Below, in pieces: positions 50,141-59,246 of a stretch of DNA of 62,598 nucleotides (its first letter is position 1; each line of letters opens with the position of its first letter). The stretch is from contig JAOPVP010000027.1 of the NCBI GenBank assembly GCA_025966135.1, positions 1-62,598 on the forward strand, in the 5' to 3' direction. Under the pieces are notes generated by a model. It ran no database searches, was not told the DNA's origin, and worked only from the letters and a program-made list of their open reading frames with translations. Origin of the DNA: Frankiales bacterium (GTDB taxonomy: Bacteria > Actinomycetota > Actinomycetes > Mycobacteriales > SCTD01). Made by a program: the position numbers and the translations under genes.

Positions 50141-51775
50141 TCATCCCCTGGCGCGGACGACCCGGCCTTCGTCCCAGACCGGCTCAGGGCTCTCGTAGAC
50201 GGTGCCGTCCTGCCCGAAGACCAGGAAGCGGTCGAAGCCGCGCGCGAACCACCGGTCGTGGGTGACCGCCAGGACCGTCCCGTCGAAGGCCTCGAGACCC
50301 TCCTCGAGCGCCTCCGCGGAGGCCAGGTCCAGGTTGTCCGTCGGCTCGTCGAGCAGCAGCAGCGTTGCACCACCGAGCTCGAGCAGCAGGACCTGGAAGC
50401 GGGCCTGCTGCCCGCCGGACAGCGAGTCGAAGCCCTGGTCGGCCTGATCCTGCAGCTCGTACCGGCGCAGCGCACCGATCGCCTGACCCCGCTCCATCCC
50501 GCGGCGGGCGTCGTCACCGCCCCTGTGCAGCACCTCGACCAGCGTCTTGCCGTGCAGCTCGGGCTGGTCATGGGTCTGCGCGAACCACCCCGACACCACC
50601 CGCGCACCCAGCTTCACCACGCCCGTGTGCCGCACCTGCTGGCCGGCCAGCAGGCGCAGGAAGTGGGACTTGCCGCTGCCGTTCGAGCCCAGCACCGCGA
50701 CCCGCTCGCCGTAGCAGACCTCGAGGTCGAAGGGCTTCATCAGCCCCGTCAGCTCCAACGCCCCACAGCTGATCGCGCGCACGCCGGTGCGGCCGCCGCG
50801 GAGCTTCATCGTGACCTTCTGGTCGACGACCTGCTCGGGCGGCGGACCGGCCTCCTCGAACTTCTCGAGCCGGGTCAGCATGGCGCGGTAGCGCGAGGCC
50901 ATGTCCGGGCTGATCTTGGCCTGCTGCCGGAGCGTGAAGACCAGCTGGCGCAGCCGCTCGTGCTCCTCGTCCCAGCGCTTGTGGAGCTCATCGAGGCGGT
51001 CGCGCCGGGCCTGCCGAGCCTCGTGGTAGGTGGAGAAGCCGCCGCCGTGCACCCAGGTCCCGTGCGCCTCCACGGTCACCACCCGGCCGGCCACATTGTT
51101 GAGCAGCTCGCGGTCGTGGCTGACGAACAGGACGGTCTTGGTCGACTCGGACAGCGCCGCCTCCAGCCAGCGCTTGCCCGGTACGTCCAGGTAGTTGTCC
51201 GGCTCGTCGAGCAGCAGCACCTCATCGGGGCCCCGCAGCAGCGCCTCCAAGGCGAGCCGCTTCTGCTCACCGCCGGAGAGGGTGTGGAGCTTGCGGTACA
51301 TGCACTTCTCGTACGGCATCCCGAGCGCCGCCGTCGTGCACACGTCCCACTGCACTTCGGCGTCGTACCCGTGCGCGTCTCCCCAGTCGGCGAGCGCCTG
51401 CGCGTAGCGCATCTGGGTCTTCTCGTCGTCGTGCTCCATCATCGCCAGCTCCGCCGCCTCGAGCGCCCGGCCGGCGTCGCGCACCCCCGGAGGGGCGAGG
51501 TCCAGCAGCAGGTCACGCACCTCGGACTCGTCCCGGATCGAACCGATGAACTGGCGCATCACGCCGAGCCCGCCCTCGCGCGCGACCGCACCGCCGCTGG
51601 GGACGAGGTCACCCGCGACGATCCGCAACAGGGTCGTCTTGCCCGTGCCGTTCGCGCCGACGAGCGCGGTCTTGGTGCCGTCGCCCACCCGGAAGCTGGC
51701 GTCCTCGAACAGCACCCGCCCGTCGGGCAGGACATAGCTGAGCGACTGGCAGTCGACGTACCCCATGCCACCCAT
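50141..51775 (-). CDS. ABC-F family ATP-binding protein
   Basis: A 544-residue soluble protein with two ABC cassettes. Walker A GANGTGKTT (about 44-52) and GSNGSGKS (about 358) and signatures SGGEQKR and SGGQQAR are present, with LLLDEPDNYLD and LLLDEPTDNLD as Walker B. The linker between the domains is helical. ABC-F proteins act on the ribosome (translation factors or antibiotic protection). There is no resistance marker nearby, so a housekeeping role like EttA is likely. ATG 51775 or 51766 could be the start. Confidence 0.88.
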   Translation of the reverse strand: MGGMGYVDCQSLSYVLPDGRVLFEDASFRVGDGTKTALVGANGTGKTTLLRIVAGDLVPSGGAVAREGGLGVMRQFIGSIRDESEVRDLLLDLAPPGVRDAGRALEAAELAMMEHDDEKTQMRYAQALADWGDAHGYDAEVQWDVCTTAALGMPYEKCMYRKLHTLSGGEQKRLALEALLRGPDEVLLLDEPDNYLDVPGKRWLEAALSESTKTVLFVSHDRELLNNVAGRVVTVEAHGTWVHGGGFSTYHEARQARRDRLDELHKRWDEEHERLRQLVFTLRQQAKISPDMASRYRAMLTRLEKFEEAGPPPEQVVDQKVTMKLRGGRTGVRAISCGALELTGLMKPFDLEVCYGERVAVLGSNGSGKSHFLRLLAGQQVRHTGVVKLGARVVSGWFAQTHDQPELHGKTLVEVLHRGGDDARRGMERGQAIGALRRYELQDQADQGFDSLSGGQQARFQVLLLELGGATLLLLDEPTDNLDLASAEALEEGLEAFDGTVLAVTHDRWFARGFDRFLVFGQDGTVYESPEPVWDEGRVVRARG

Positions 51776-51941
51776 GGTCCCGTACGGCTGTCCACCCGCT
51801 GCGGCCGAGTTGTCAGCCCCACGTGGGTCGGGGGCACCACCACGTGCTGACAACTCGCCTCATGACGTGCACCTGGAGTTCATATCGGTGTGACGCCGGC
51901 TACTTAGCGTTGGCGGTGCCCCTTCTTCCCCAGGAGCCCGC

Positions 51942-52031
51942 ATGAACAACTACCTGCGTCGGTGCACCGCTGGGTGCCTCGCCCTCGGCCTGCTCGGCCT
52001 CATGCTCGGGTGGACCATCCCGGCGGACTAG
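51942..52031 (+). CDS. Small 29-residue hydrophobic peptide
   Basis: A short open frame MNNYLRRC... with positive N-terminus and a single hydrophobic segment (about 10-26) ending in TIPAD. AGGAG lies five bases before ATG 51942, a good ribosome site. It resembles small secreted or membrane peptides, or a leader peptide. Its stop overlaps the end of truA by three bases on the opposite strand. There is no homology to rely on. Confidence 0.45.
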   Translation: MNNYLRRCTAGCLALGLLGLMLGWTIPAD

Positions 52032-52831
52032 AGCCGCTCGCGGAGGTTCCGCGTCACCGCCTGGCGGGCCAGCAGCTGGTCGTCCGGCGGGTACTCGACG
52101 GCTTCGAGCGTGAGCCCGTGCGCCGGGGCGACCGCGACCGCCGTCGCCCGCTCTGTCGAGGCCAGCAGCGACGCCGGCCACTCCGCCGGGTGTCGGCCCT
52201 CACCGACCGCCAGGAGCGCCCCGACGAGCGAACGCACCATCGAGTGGCAGAAGGCGTCGGCCTGCACGGTGGCGACCAGCACCCCGTCGGTCTCGCGGTT
52301 CCACTCCAGCCTCAGCAGCGTGCGAACCGTGGTGGCTCCCTCCCTGCGCCTGCAGAAGGCGGCGAAGTCGTGCAGGCCGAGCAGACCTGCGGACGCAGCT
52401 CGCAGGGCCTGCAGATCGAGCGGACGTGGCCACCCGAGGGTGTCGTGGCGTCGCAGCGGGTCAACCGACTCCGGGCCGTCCGCGATCCGGTAGCGGTAGG
52501 TACGCGAGACACCTGAGAAGCGCGCGTCGAAGCCCTGGGGCGCGCGGCTGACCCGCCGCACGCGTACGTCCGGCGCAAGCAGCCCGTTGAGGCGCCGCAG
52601 CAGCAGCCGGTCGTCGGCGAGCTCCTCCGGGAGGTCGATGTGGGCGACCTGCCCGCGCGCATGCACCCCTGCGTCGGTGCGCCCAGCCACCGTGACCCGA
52701 GGCAGGTCCAGGCGCCGGGAGAGCGTCCCCAAGGCGCTCTCGAGCTCGCCCTGCACGGTCCGCTGGTCGGGCTGGAACGCCCAGCCCGCGAATCCCGTCC
52801 CGTCGTATGACAGGTCCATCCGCACTCGCAC
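52028..52831 (-). CDS. truA: tRNA pseudouridine synthase A
   Basis: A 267-residue enzyme making pseudouridine at positions 38-40 of tRNAs. The catalytic Asp is D53 in GRTDAGVHARG; the FCRRREGATT and VRSLVGALLAVG segments are conserved. GTG 52831 gives the usual RVRMDLSYDGT start; other starts (TTG 52837, ATG 52819) are possible. It lies downstream of the alpha operon, after the rplQ terminator. Confidence 0.95.
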   Translation of the reverse strand: MRVRMDLSYDGTGFAGWAFQPDQRTVQGELESALGTLSRRLDLPRVTVAGRTDAGVHARGQVAHIDLPEELADDRLLLRRLNGLLAPDVRVRRVSRAPQGFDARFSGVSRTYRYRIADGPESVDPLRRHDTLGWPRPLDLQALRAASAGLLGLHDFAAFCRRREGATTVRTLLRLEWNRETDGVLVATVQADAFCHSMVRSLVGALLAVGEGRHPAEWPASLLASTERATAVAVAPAHGLTLEAVEYPPDDQLLARQAVTRNLRERL

Positions 52832-52843
52832 GAGCAACGGTAC

Positions 52844-52876
52844 GAGCCCGCCCTCCCCAGCGGGGAGGACGGGCTC
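52844..52876 (-). terminator. Terminator after rplQ
   Basis: 15-base arms with one mismatch (GAGCCCGcCCTCCCC and GGGGAGGaCGGGCTC) and a 3-base loop lie 18 bases past the rplQ stop on the minus strand, before truA. Confidence 0.75.
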
Positions 52877-52893
52877 AGTTGAGACGTTCTCGG

Positions 52894-53547
52894 TTACTTC
52901 TCGTCCTCGGCGGGCTTCTCGTCGGCAGCCTCAGCGGCGGGCGTCTCGTCGGCGGGCGTCTCGTCGGCGACAGCCTCGGTGGCCGTCTCGGGCTCGGCCT
53001 CGGCGAACAGGTCCTCCTGGACCGGCGCCTCATCCGTGGCCGCGGCCTCGGCGGCCACGGCGGCAGCCGTCGGGGACTCCTTGGCCAGCTCCTCGGCGGC
53101 CTCGCGCGTCGCACCGGTCGGGGCCTTCTTCGGGGCGCTCTTGGTGCCACGGGCGCGCTCGGCCTCGCCGACCGCCTGCTGCGCCACCGTGAGGGCCTCG
53201 ACGAGCTCGATGAGGGCCATGGGGGCGTTGTCGCCCTTGCGCGGGCCGAGCTTCACGATCCGGGTGTAGCCACCCGGACGGTTCTCGTAGCGCGGACCGA
53301 TCTCATCGAAGAGCACGTGCACGACGCTCTTGTCGTTCAGGCGCTTGAGCACCTGGCGACGGGCGTGCAGGTCGCCGCGCTTGGCAAAGGTGATGAGGTG
53401 CTCGGCGTACGGGCGGAGCCGCTTGGCCTTGGCCTCGGTGGTGGTGATGCGCCCGTGCTCGAACAGCGACTGGGCGAGGTTGGCCAGCATGTGGCGCTCG
53501 TGCGCCGGGCTGCCACCCATCCGGGGACCCTTGGTGGGCGTGGGCAT
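52894..53547 (-). CDS. rplQ: 50S ribosomal protein L17 with acidic C-terminal tail
   Basis: The first 120 residues are normal L17 ([33 protein letters not shown]). They are followed by about 95 residues rich in Ala, Glu, Pro and Thr with little predicted structure. Such extensions exist in several actinobacteria. Tail function is unknown. The protein is separated from rpoA by a strong hairpin. Confidence 0.96.
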   Translation of the reverse strand: MPTPTKGPRMGGSPAHERHMLANLAQSLFEHGRITTTEAKAKRLRPYAEHLITFAKRGDLHARRQVLKRLNDKSVVHVLFDEIGPRYENRPGGYTRIVKLGPRKGDNAPMALIELVEALTVAQQAVGEAERARGTKSAPKKAPTGATREAAEELAKESPTAAAVAAEAAATDEAPVQEDLFAEAEPETATEAVADETPADETPAAEAADEKPAEDEK

Positions 53548-53650
53548 GCGTTGCTCCTGTCAGATGCGGGGAGACGCTGGGTCTCCCGTGGGGGCGGTAC
53601 CGCGGGTGCGGCGTCCCTGTCTGGCTGTCTTGCACCTCATACGGCCTTGC

Positions 53651-53685
53651 ACTGGTACGGCGACCCAGTGGGTCGCCGTACCAGT
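53651..53685 (-). terminator. Strong hairpin between rpoA and rplQ
   Basis: Perfect 16-base arms (ACTGGTACGGCGACCC and complement) with a 3-base loop begin five bases after the rpoA stop. It lies inside a ribosomal operon, so it may attenuate expression or protect the rpoA transcript end rather than fully end transcription. Confidence 0.75.
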
Positions 53686-53689
53686 CCTG

Positions 53690-54739
53690 CTAGAGCTGCT
53701 CGGTCTCGGCGAAACCGCCGTCGTCGTCACCGTTGCCGTCGTCGAACGGCGAGTAGTCGTCGGTGCCGAAGCTGTTGGCGACCTGCGACGGGTCGAACCC
53801 GGGCGGGCTGTCCTTGAGGCCGAGGCCCATCTGGTGCAGCTTGACCTTGACCTCATCGATGGACTTGGAGCCGAAGTTGCGGATGTCGAGCAGGTCCGCC
53901 TCCGAGCGCGAGACGAGCTCGCCCACGGTGTGGATGCCCTCGCGCTTGAGGCAGTTGTAGGAGCGGACGGTCAGGTCCATCTCCTCGATCGGCAGCGCCA
54001 GGTCGGCCGCCAGGGCGGCGTCCGTCGGCGACGGGCCGATGTCGATGCCCTCCGCCTCGTCGTTGAGCTCCTGCGCGAGGCCGAACAGACCGACCAGCGT
54101 CTTGCCCGCGCTGGCGACGGCGTCACGCGGGGTCATCGAGTTCTTGGTCTCGATGTCGAGCACGAGCTTGTCGAAGTCGGTGCGCTGCTCGACACGGGTG
54201 GCCTCGACCTTGTAGGTCACCTTGAGGACCGGCGAGTAGATGGAGTCGACCGGGATACGGCCGATCTCCTGTCCCGCCTGCTTGTTCTGCACGGCGGAGA
54301 CGTAGCCACGGCCACGCTCGACGGTCAGCTCGATCTCGAGCCGGCCCTTGCCGTTCAGGGTGGCGATGTGCAGGTCCGGGTTGTGGACCTCGACACCGGC
54401 CGGGGGGGCGATGTCGGCCGCGGTGACCGGGCCGGGGCCCTGCTTGCGCAGGTACATCACGACCGGCTCGTCGCTCTCGGAGGAGACGACCAGCTCCTTG
54501 AGGTTCAGGATGAGGTCGGTGACGTCCTCCTTCACCCCCGGGACGGTGGTGAACTCGTGGAGCACACCGTCGATGCGGATCGAGGTGACCGCAGCTCCTG
54601 GGATGGAGCTGAGCAGGGTGCGGCGGAGCGAGTTGCCGAGGGTGTAGCCGAAACCCGGCTCGAGCGGCTCGAGGACGAACCGCGAGCGACGGTCGCTGAC
54701 GACCTCTTCTGTGAGGGTCGGGCGCTGTGCGATGAGCAC
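53690..54739 (-). CDS. rpoA: DNA-directed RNA polymerase subunit alpha
   Basis: A 349-residue alpha subunit: N-terminal assembly domain (about 1-230), a linker and the C-terminal domain (about 245-315; the [10 protein letters not shown] segment), then an acidic tail. All parts are intact. Start GTG 54739. It lies in the usual rpsM-rpsK-rpsD-rpoA-rplQ order. Confidence 0.98.
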   Translation of the reverse strand: MLIAQRPTLTEEVVSDRRSRFVLEPLEPGFGYTLGNSLRRTLLSSIPGAAVTSIRIDGVLHEFTTVPGVKEDVTDLILNLKELVVSSESDEPVVMYLRKQGPGPVTAADIAPPAGVEVHNPDLHIATLNGKGRLEIELTVERGRGYVSAVQNKQAGQEIGRIPVDSIYSPVLKVTYKVEATRVEQRTDFDKLVLDIETKNSMTPRDAVASAGKTLVGLFGLAQELNDEAEGIDIGPSPTDAALAADLALPIEEMDLTVRSYNCLKREGIHTVGELVSRSEADLLDIRNFGSKSIDEVKVKLHQMGLGLKDSPPGFDPSQVANSFGTDDYSPFDDGNGDDDGGFAETEQL

Positions 54740-54853
54740 GCTGTGTCCTTCCGGGACGTTCCGCGACGTCCGCCATATGACGTCACGAGGGGTGCACGGG
54801 GTGGCGAGGCCCGCACAAAGGGGAATGCGTGTGGAGTTGTCGGACGTGCCGCA

Positions 54854-54880
54854 GCCGCCCGGGCACGGAGCCCGGGCGGC
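54854..54880 (-). terminator. Hairpin between rpsD and rpoA
   Basis: Perfect 11-base arms (GCCGCCCGGGC and GCCCGGGCGGC) with a 5-base loop start six bases after the rpsD stop. It can act as a terminator or attenuator upstream of rpoA. Confidence 0.65.
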
Positions 54881-54886
54881 GGCGTA

Positions 54887-55513
54887 CTACTTCGAGTAGA
54901 GCTCGACGATGAGCTGCTCCTGGACCGGGGTGTCGATCACCTGCCGGCTCGGGAGGTTGTGCACGAGGACGCGCATCTGGGAGGAGATGACCTCCATCCA
55001 CGGCGGCGTCGGGCGGTCGCCGGCGGTCTCGCGGGCGATGACGTAGGGCGTCAGCTCGCGGCTCTTCGGGCGGACCTCGACGATGTCGTTCGCGCTCACG
55101 CGGTACGACGGGATGTCGACCTTCTTGCCGTTGACCAGGACGTGACCGTGACGGACCGCCTGGCGGGCGTGGTCCCGGCTGGTGGTGAAGCCGGCGCGGT
55201 AGACCACGTTGTCGAGGCGGCTCTCGAGGATGACGAGCAGGTTCTCACCGGTCTTCCCGGTCTTCTTGTTCGCCTCCTCGTAGTAGCCGCGGAACTGCTT
55301 CTCGAGGATCCCGTAGATGCGCGCGCACTTCTGCTTCTCGCGCTTCTGCAGGAGGTACTCGGAGTCCTTGGTGCGACCACGGCCGTGCTCACCCGGCGGG
55401 TAGGGACGGATCTCGATGGGGCACTTCGGGGATTCGCACTTGCTGCCCTTGAGGAACAGCTTCATCTTCTCGCGGCGGCAGCGCTTGCAGTCCGCACCGG
55501 TGTAACGGGCCAT
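54887..55513 (-). CDS. rpsD: 30S ribosomal protein S4 (zinc-type)
   Basis: A 208-residue primary 16S rRNA binding protein. The N-terminus carries Cys9, Cys12, Cys26 and Cys31, so this is the zinc-binding (C+) form; many actinobacteria also carry a zinc-free version. The S4 domain (RAGFTTSRDHARQAVRHGHVLVNG) is intact. Confidence 0.97.
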   Translation of the reverse strand: MARYTGADCKRCRREKMKLFLKGSKCESPKCPIEIRPYPPGEHGRGRTKDSEYLLQKREKQKCARIYGILEKQFRGYYEEANKKTGKTGENLLVILESRLDNVVYRAGFTTSRDHARQAVRHGHVLVNGKKVDIPSYRVSANDIVEVRPKSRELTPYVIARETAGDRPTPPWMEVISSQMRVLVHNLPSRQVIDTPVQEQLIVELYSK

Positions 55514-55540
55514 CTGTGTTCTTCTCTCCTGTTTCCGGTG

Positions 55541-55948
55541 TCAGACGCGGCGGCGCTTGGGCGGACGGCAGCCGTTGTGCGGCACCGGGGTCACATCACT
55601 GATGGAGCCGACCTCGAGGCCGGCAGCCTGCAGCGAGCGGATCGCGGTCTCGCGGCCCGAGCCCGGGCCCTTCACGAAGACATCGACCTTCTTCATGCCG
55701 TGCTCCTGCGCCTTGCGCGCGGCGTTCTCGGCGGCCATCTGCGCGGCGAACGGCGTGGACTTGCGCGAGCCCTTGAAGCCGACGTGACCGGCGGAGGCCC
55801 AGCTGATCACGTTGCCCTGCGGGTCGCAGATCGACACGATCGTGTTGTTGAACGTGCTCTTGATGTGCGCGTGCCCGTGGGCGACGTTCTTCTTCTCCTT
55901 GCGCCGGACCTTCTTGACCCCGGCGCCAGTGCGGGTCTTGGGAGGCAT
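55541..55948 (-). CDS. rpsK: 30S ribosomal protein S11
   Basis: A 135-residue S11 with a basic N-terminus ([19 protein letters not shown]), the [14 protein letters not shown] segment and the conserved [14 protein letters not shown] end. It sits between rpsM and rpsD as expected. Confidence 0.98.
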   Translation of the reverse strand: MPPKTRTGAGVKKVRRKEKKNVAHGHAHIKSTFNNTIVSICDPQGNVISWASAGHVGFKGSRKSTPFAAQMAAENAARKAQEHGMKKVDVFVKGPGSGRETAIRSLQAAGLEVGSISDVTPVPHNGCRPPKRRRV

Positions 55949-55995
55949 CTACTTCTCCATGCTGAGGTGGTCGGTGGCTGTCACGGTGGTGGCCA

Positions 55996-56373
55996 CTACT
56001 TCTTCGGCTTCTTCTTGCCGGCGACGGTCTTCTTCGGGCCCTTGCGGGTCCGGGCGTTGGTGTGCGTGCGCTGGCCGTGGACGGGCAGGCCGCGACGGTG
56101 ACGGATGCCCTGGTAGCAGCCGATCTCGATCTTGCGGCGGATGTCGGAGGCCACCTCACGGCGGAGGTCACCCTCCACCTTGTAGTTGGCGTCGATCCAG
56201 TCGCGGAGCTTGACGAGGTCTTCCTCGGCCAGGTCCTTGACGCGGACGTCCGGGGACACCCCGGTCTCCGCCAGCGTCTGCTGGGCGCGGGTACGGCCGA
56301 TGCCGTAGATGTAGGTGAGCGCGATCTCCAACCGCTTCTCGCGGGGGAGGTCGACGCCGGCGAGGCGTGCCAT
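55996..56373 (-). CDS. rpsM: 30S ribosomal protein S13
   Basis: A 125-residue S13 with [14 protein letters not shown] and the [20 protein letters not shown]-terminal region. The gap of 151 bases upstream to rpmJ has several GC-rich hairpins. Confidence 0.98.
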   Translation of the reverse strand: MARLAGVDLPREKRLEIALTYIYGIGRTRAQQTLAETGVSPDVRVKDLAEEDLVKLRDWIDANYKVEGDLRREVASDIRRKIEIGCYQGIRHRRGLPVHGQRTHTNARTRKGPKKTVAGKKKPKK

Positions 56374-56436
56374 CGGGCGGTGTCTCCTGTTTCTGCCTGG
56401 TGAGGGCGTGTAGCGCGGAGGTCCTGCACGTCCCGC

Positions 56437-56456
56437 CCCCTCCCGCCCGGGAGGGG
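56437..56456 (-). promoter_or_regulatory. Hairpin in the rpmJ-rpsM gap
   Basis: CCCCTCCC and GGGAGGGG with a 4-base loop (56437-56456), plus a nearby CTGCTC-a-GAGCAG palindrome, lie between rpmJ and rpsM. An attenuator or processing signal is possible. Confidence 0.5.
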
Positions 56457-56524
56457 CCCCGGCCTCCGACCGGGGGTACCTGCTCAGAGCAGGGTGGGCG
56501 CGCTTGTGTCGTTCAGTTGTGGGA

Positions 56525-56641
56525 CTAGCCCTGCCGCTGCTTGTGGCGCGCGGTCGAGGAGCAGATCACCATGACGCGGCCGTGGCGACGAATGACGCGG
56601 CACTTGTCGCAGATCGGCTTGACGCTCGGCTTGACCTTCAC
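56525..56641 (-). CDS. rpmJ: 50S ribosomal protein L36
   Basis: A 38-residue L36, [14 protein letters not shown]... to KQRQG. Cys11, Cys14 and Cys27 with His33 form the zinc ribbon. GTG 56641 is preceded by GAAGGAACG. It lies directly after infA. Confidence 0.97.
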   Translation of the reverse strand: MKVKPSVKPICDKCRVIRRHGRVMVICSSTARHKQRQG

Positions 56642-56689
56642 GGTTCTCGTTCCTTCAGGCTCACGGGCGTCCCGAGAGCGGTCGTGGTG

Positions 56690-56911
56690 CTACTTGTAGC
56701 GGTAGACGATCCGGCCACGGGTGAGGTCGTAGGGCGAGAGCTCCACGACCACACGGTCCTCGGGGAGGATACGGATGTAGTGCTGCCGCATCTTGCCGCT
56801 GATGTGGGCCAAGACCCGGTGACCGTTCTGCAGCTCCACGCGAAACATCGCGTTGGGGAGCGGCTCGACCACACGGCCCTCGATTTCGATGGCCCCGTCC
56901 TTCTTCGGCAT
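56690..56911 (-). CDS. infA: Translation initiation factor IF-1
   Basis: A 73-residue OB-fold protein with [17 protein letters not shown] and [16 protein letters not shown], both typical. Start ATG 56911 follows GGAGG by three bases. A candidate promoter is at 57043-57073. Confidence 0.98.
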   Translation of the reverse strand: MPKKDGAIEIEGRVVEPLPNAMFRVELQNGHRVLAHISGKMRQHYIRILPEDRVVVELSPYDLTRGRIVYRYK

Positions 56912-57042
56912 GTCCTCCGCGATCCGTTGCGTTTGTCGTTCATGCTTGTGGTGCTGACTGCAGGTGCTGGACTGTCCTCAGCCCGCCTGCTCCTTGCAGA
57001 GCGAAGGCATGCCGAGGGGTACCGGTCACAGACCGACGTGTC

Positions 57043-57073
57043 ATCGTACGCTACCGGCGCGTCGGCAGTCCAA
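57043..57073 (-). promoter_or_regulatory. Candidate infA promoter
   Basis: On the minus strand TTGGAC (57068-57073) and TACGAT (57043-57048) are 19 bases apart, at the end of the Ig-domain gene. It would give infA-rpmJ and the following genes their own promoter. The 131-base leader (56912-57042) shows no other feature. Confidence 0.4.
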
Positions 57074-57704
57074 CGGGGCCGTCGGTGACCACGTAGGAGC
57101 CCGTGGCGGGGGCGTGCTCGGGGTCCCCGGCGAAGGCAGCGTCCAGCTGTCCCGGCGGGAGGTCCGGGACGACCGCGCCGGCGTGGCCGGCCACGAGGTC
57201 CGCGCAGGCGACGGTGCTGCTGCCGGCCGAGAAGACCACGCTGCCGCTGGCGGCCTCCGCGCGCCGACCGGTGCGCGCGTCCACGAGCTCGGCTTGGAGC
57301 AGGACACCGGCGGGACAGGCCTCTGGGGCCGGGACCAGCACCACCACGGGCTGGGGCGGCACTGTCACGGCCTGTGGCAGGGGGGCGCTCGACGCGGCCG
57401 CGTGGTTCTCGTCCCCGCCGTACGACGCGGTGAGGGCGTGCACACCGGGGTCCAGGCGCACTCCGTCGAGCGCGGCCTGGCCGGCACCGTCGAGCATGGC
57501 GGTGCCGAGCAGCTCTCCCGCCACGCGAAAGGCGACCCAGCCGGTCGGAGCAGGTGCACCCGCCAGCGGGGCTCGTACGTGGGCCGTCAACGCGAGCGGC
57601 TCGCCGTCAGGGACCCCGGAGCGCGAGCTGGTGAGACGGACGAGCGTGGCGGCACGGCGCCGAACCGGCCGCCCCGCCCCGTCGCCGTCATCGAGCTCGA
57701 GCAC
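57051..57704 (-). CDS. Ig-like-domain protein between map and infA
   Basis: A 217-residue protein with two bacterial Ig-like repeats, each ending in a motif of the type LTASYGGDENHAAASS (first) and LDAAFAGDPEHAPATGS (second). Such domains usually occur in secreted or surface proteins, but no signal peptide is visible here. Start GTG 57704 has GGAGG six bases before it. The gene interrupts the common map-infA order. Possible roles include a cytoplasmic binding protein or a remnant of a larger protein; not known. Confidence 0.68.
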   Translation of the reverse strand: MLELDDGDGAGRPVRRRAATLVRLTSSRSGVPDGEPLALTAHVRAPLAGAPAPTGWVAFRVAGELLGTAMLDGAGQAALDGVRLDPGVHALTASYGGDENHAAASSAPLPQAVTVPPQPVVVLVPAPEACPAGVLLQAELVDARTGRRAEAASGSVVFSAGSSTVACADLVAGHAGAVVPDLPPGQLDAAFAGDPEHAPATGSYVVTDGPVGLPTRR

Positions 57705-57783
57705 CGGCCACCTCCGACGGCAGCGTGGGGCCGCGGGGCGGCCGCAGACAACGCGAATGTCACCTTCCGGACAGCCCGGCGTC

Positions 57784-58590
57784 CTACAACCGGGACGCGC
57801 CGCCGTCCCGGGCGGTGAGGACCCACGGACCCTCCGGCGTGACGGCCACGGTGTGCTCCCAGTGCGACGCCTGCCTCCGGTCCGCGGTGACGACCGTCCA
57901 GTCGTCCCCGAGGACCTCGACGTCGGCGGTCCCGAGGGTCGCCATCGGCTCGATCGCGAGCACGATCCCCACGTCGAGTGCCATCCCATGGCCGGGACCC
58001 TTGGGAGCAAGGTTGGGGACGTACGGCGGCTCGTGCATGGAGGTGCCGATGCCATGGCCGGTGTAGTCCTCGAGCAACCCGTAGCCGTGCGGTCGGACGA
58101 CGCTCTCGACGGCCGCACCGAGGTCGGAGAGCCGACCGCCGGGACGGGCCACCCGCAACGCGGCCCACAGGCTCTCCTCGGTGACCCGGTTGAGCTCGAG
58201 CACCTCGGGGTCGCAGTCCCCCACCGGCACCGTCACCGCGGCGTCGCCGTGCCAGCCGTCCACGATCGCGCCGAAGTCGATCGAGCAGAGCTCGCCCTCC
58301 TGCAGCGCCCGGTCGTCCGGGATGCCGTGCACGACGGCTGCCCCCACGGACGCGCAGATGACGGCCGGGAAGCCGGGGTCGCCGTACCCGAGAAAGCTCG
58401 AGGTGGCGCCGTGCGCCTCCAAGACGGTGCGCGCGATGCGGTCGAGGGCGCCGGTCGTGACGCCCGGACGGACCGCCTCGGTCATCCGCTCGAGGGCCTC
58501 CGCCACGACGAGCCCGGCCCGGCGCATGCACTGGACCTGCTCCGGTGTCTTCACCGTCACCCCACGAGGGCGCCGGTCACGTGGGCTCAC
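57784..58590 (-). CDS. map: Methionine aminopeptidase (type I)
   Basis: A 268-residue enzyme removing the initiator Met. The five metal ligands are in [12 protein letters not shown] (two Asp), TGHGIG (His), IEP (Glu) and EHTVAV (Glu). The length is slightly longer at the N-terminus than the E. coli enzyme. Start GTG 58590 overlaps the adk stop (GTGA). Confidence 0.96.
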   Translation of the reverse strand: MSPRDRRPRGVTVKTPEQVQCMRRAGLVVAEALERMTEAVRPGVTTGALDRIARTVLEAHGATSSFLGYGDPGFPAVICASVGAAVVHGIPDDRALQEGELCSIDFGAIVDGWHGDAAVTVPVGDCDPEVLELNRVTEESLWAALRVARPGGRLSDLGAAVESVVRPHGYGLLEDYTGHGIGTSMHEPPYVPNLAPKGPGHGMALDVGIVLAIEPMATLGTADVEVLGDDWTVVTADRRQASHWEHTVAVTPEGPWVLTARDGGASRL

Positions 58591-59246
58591 TGGTCGTGCT
58601 GAAGCGGGCGCAGCGCGTCGATGGCCCGCTGGGTCACGTCGTCGACCGGCCCAGTGGCGTCCAAGCCGATGAGCAGCCCGCGCTCGGCGTAGTAGTTGAT
58701 CAGAGGAGCGGTGTCGCTGGCGTAGACCTCGAGCCGGTTGGCGATCGTCTCAGGCTGGTCGTCGTCGCGGTGGTACAGCGCGCCGCCGTCGAGGTCGCAG
58801 ATCCCCTCGACCGCCGGCGGGTCGAAGTCGACGTGCCAGATGTGGTTGCACGTCCGGCAGGTACGACGTCCGGACAGCCGACGGATGACCTCGTCGTTCT
58901 CGACCACCAGCTCGAGCACCACGTCGAGCTTCACGCCGACCTCGGCCAGGAGGTCGTCCAGGACGTGAGCCTGCGGGACGGTGCGGGGAAAGCCGTCGAG
59001 CAGGAAGCCATGCTTGGCGTCGTCCTCCGACAGCCGCAGACCGACCATGTCGATGGTGACGTCGTCGGGGACCAGGTCGCCGCGGTCCATGTAGGCCTTG
59101 GCCTTCAGCCCGAGCGGCGTCCCTTGGCTCACGTTGGCGCGGAAGATGTCCCCGGTGGAGATCTTGGGCACAGAGTGGTGCTCCGCGATGAACTGGGCCT
59201 GCGTCCCCTTACCCGCTCCGGGTGGCCCGACCAGGACGAGGCGCAC
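58587..59246 (-). CDS. adk: Adenylate kinase
   Basis: A 219-residue nucleoside monophosphate kinase. GPPGAGKG at 7-14 is the P-loop. The lid contains CRTC and a later ICDLD, so it is the zinc-binding long-lid form with one Cys replaced by Asp. Start GTG 59246 overlaps the secY stop by one base (TAGTG). Confidence 0.97.
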   Translation of the reverse strand: MRLVLVGPPGAGKGTQAQFIAEHHSVPKISTGDIFRANVSQGTPLGLKAKAYMDRGDLVPDDVTIDMVGLRLSEDDAKHGFLLDGFPRTVPQAHVLDDLLAEVGVKLDVVLELVVENDEVIRRLSGRRTCRTCNHIWHVDFDPPAVEGICDLDGGALYHRDDDQPETIANRLEVYASDTAPLINYYAERGLLIGLDATGPVDDVTQRAIDALRPLQHDQ

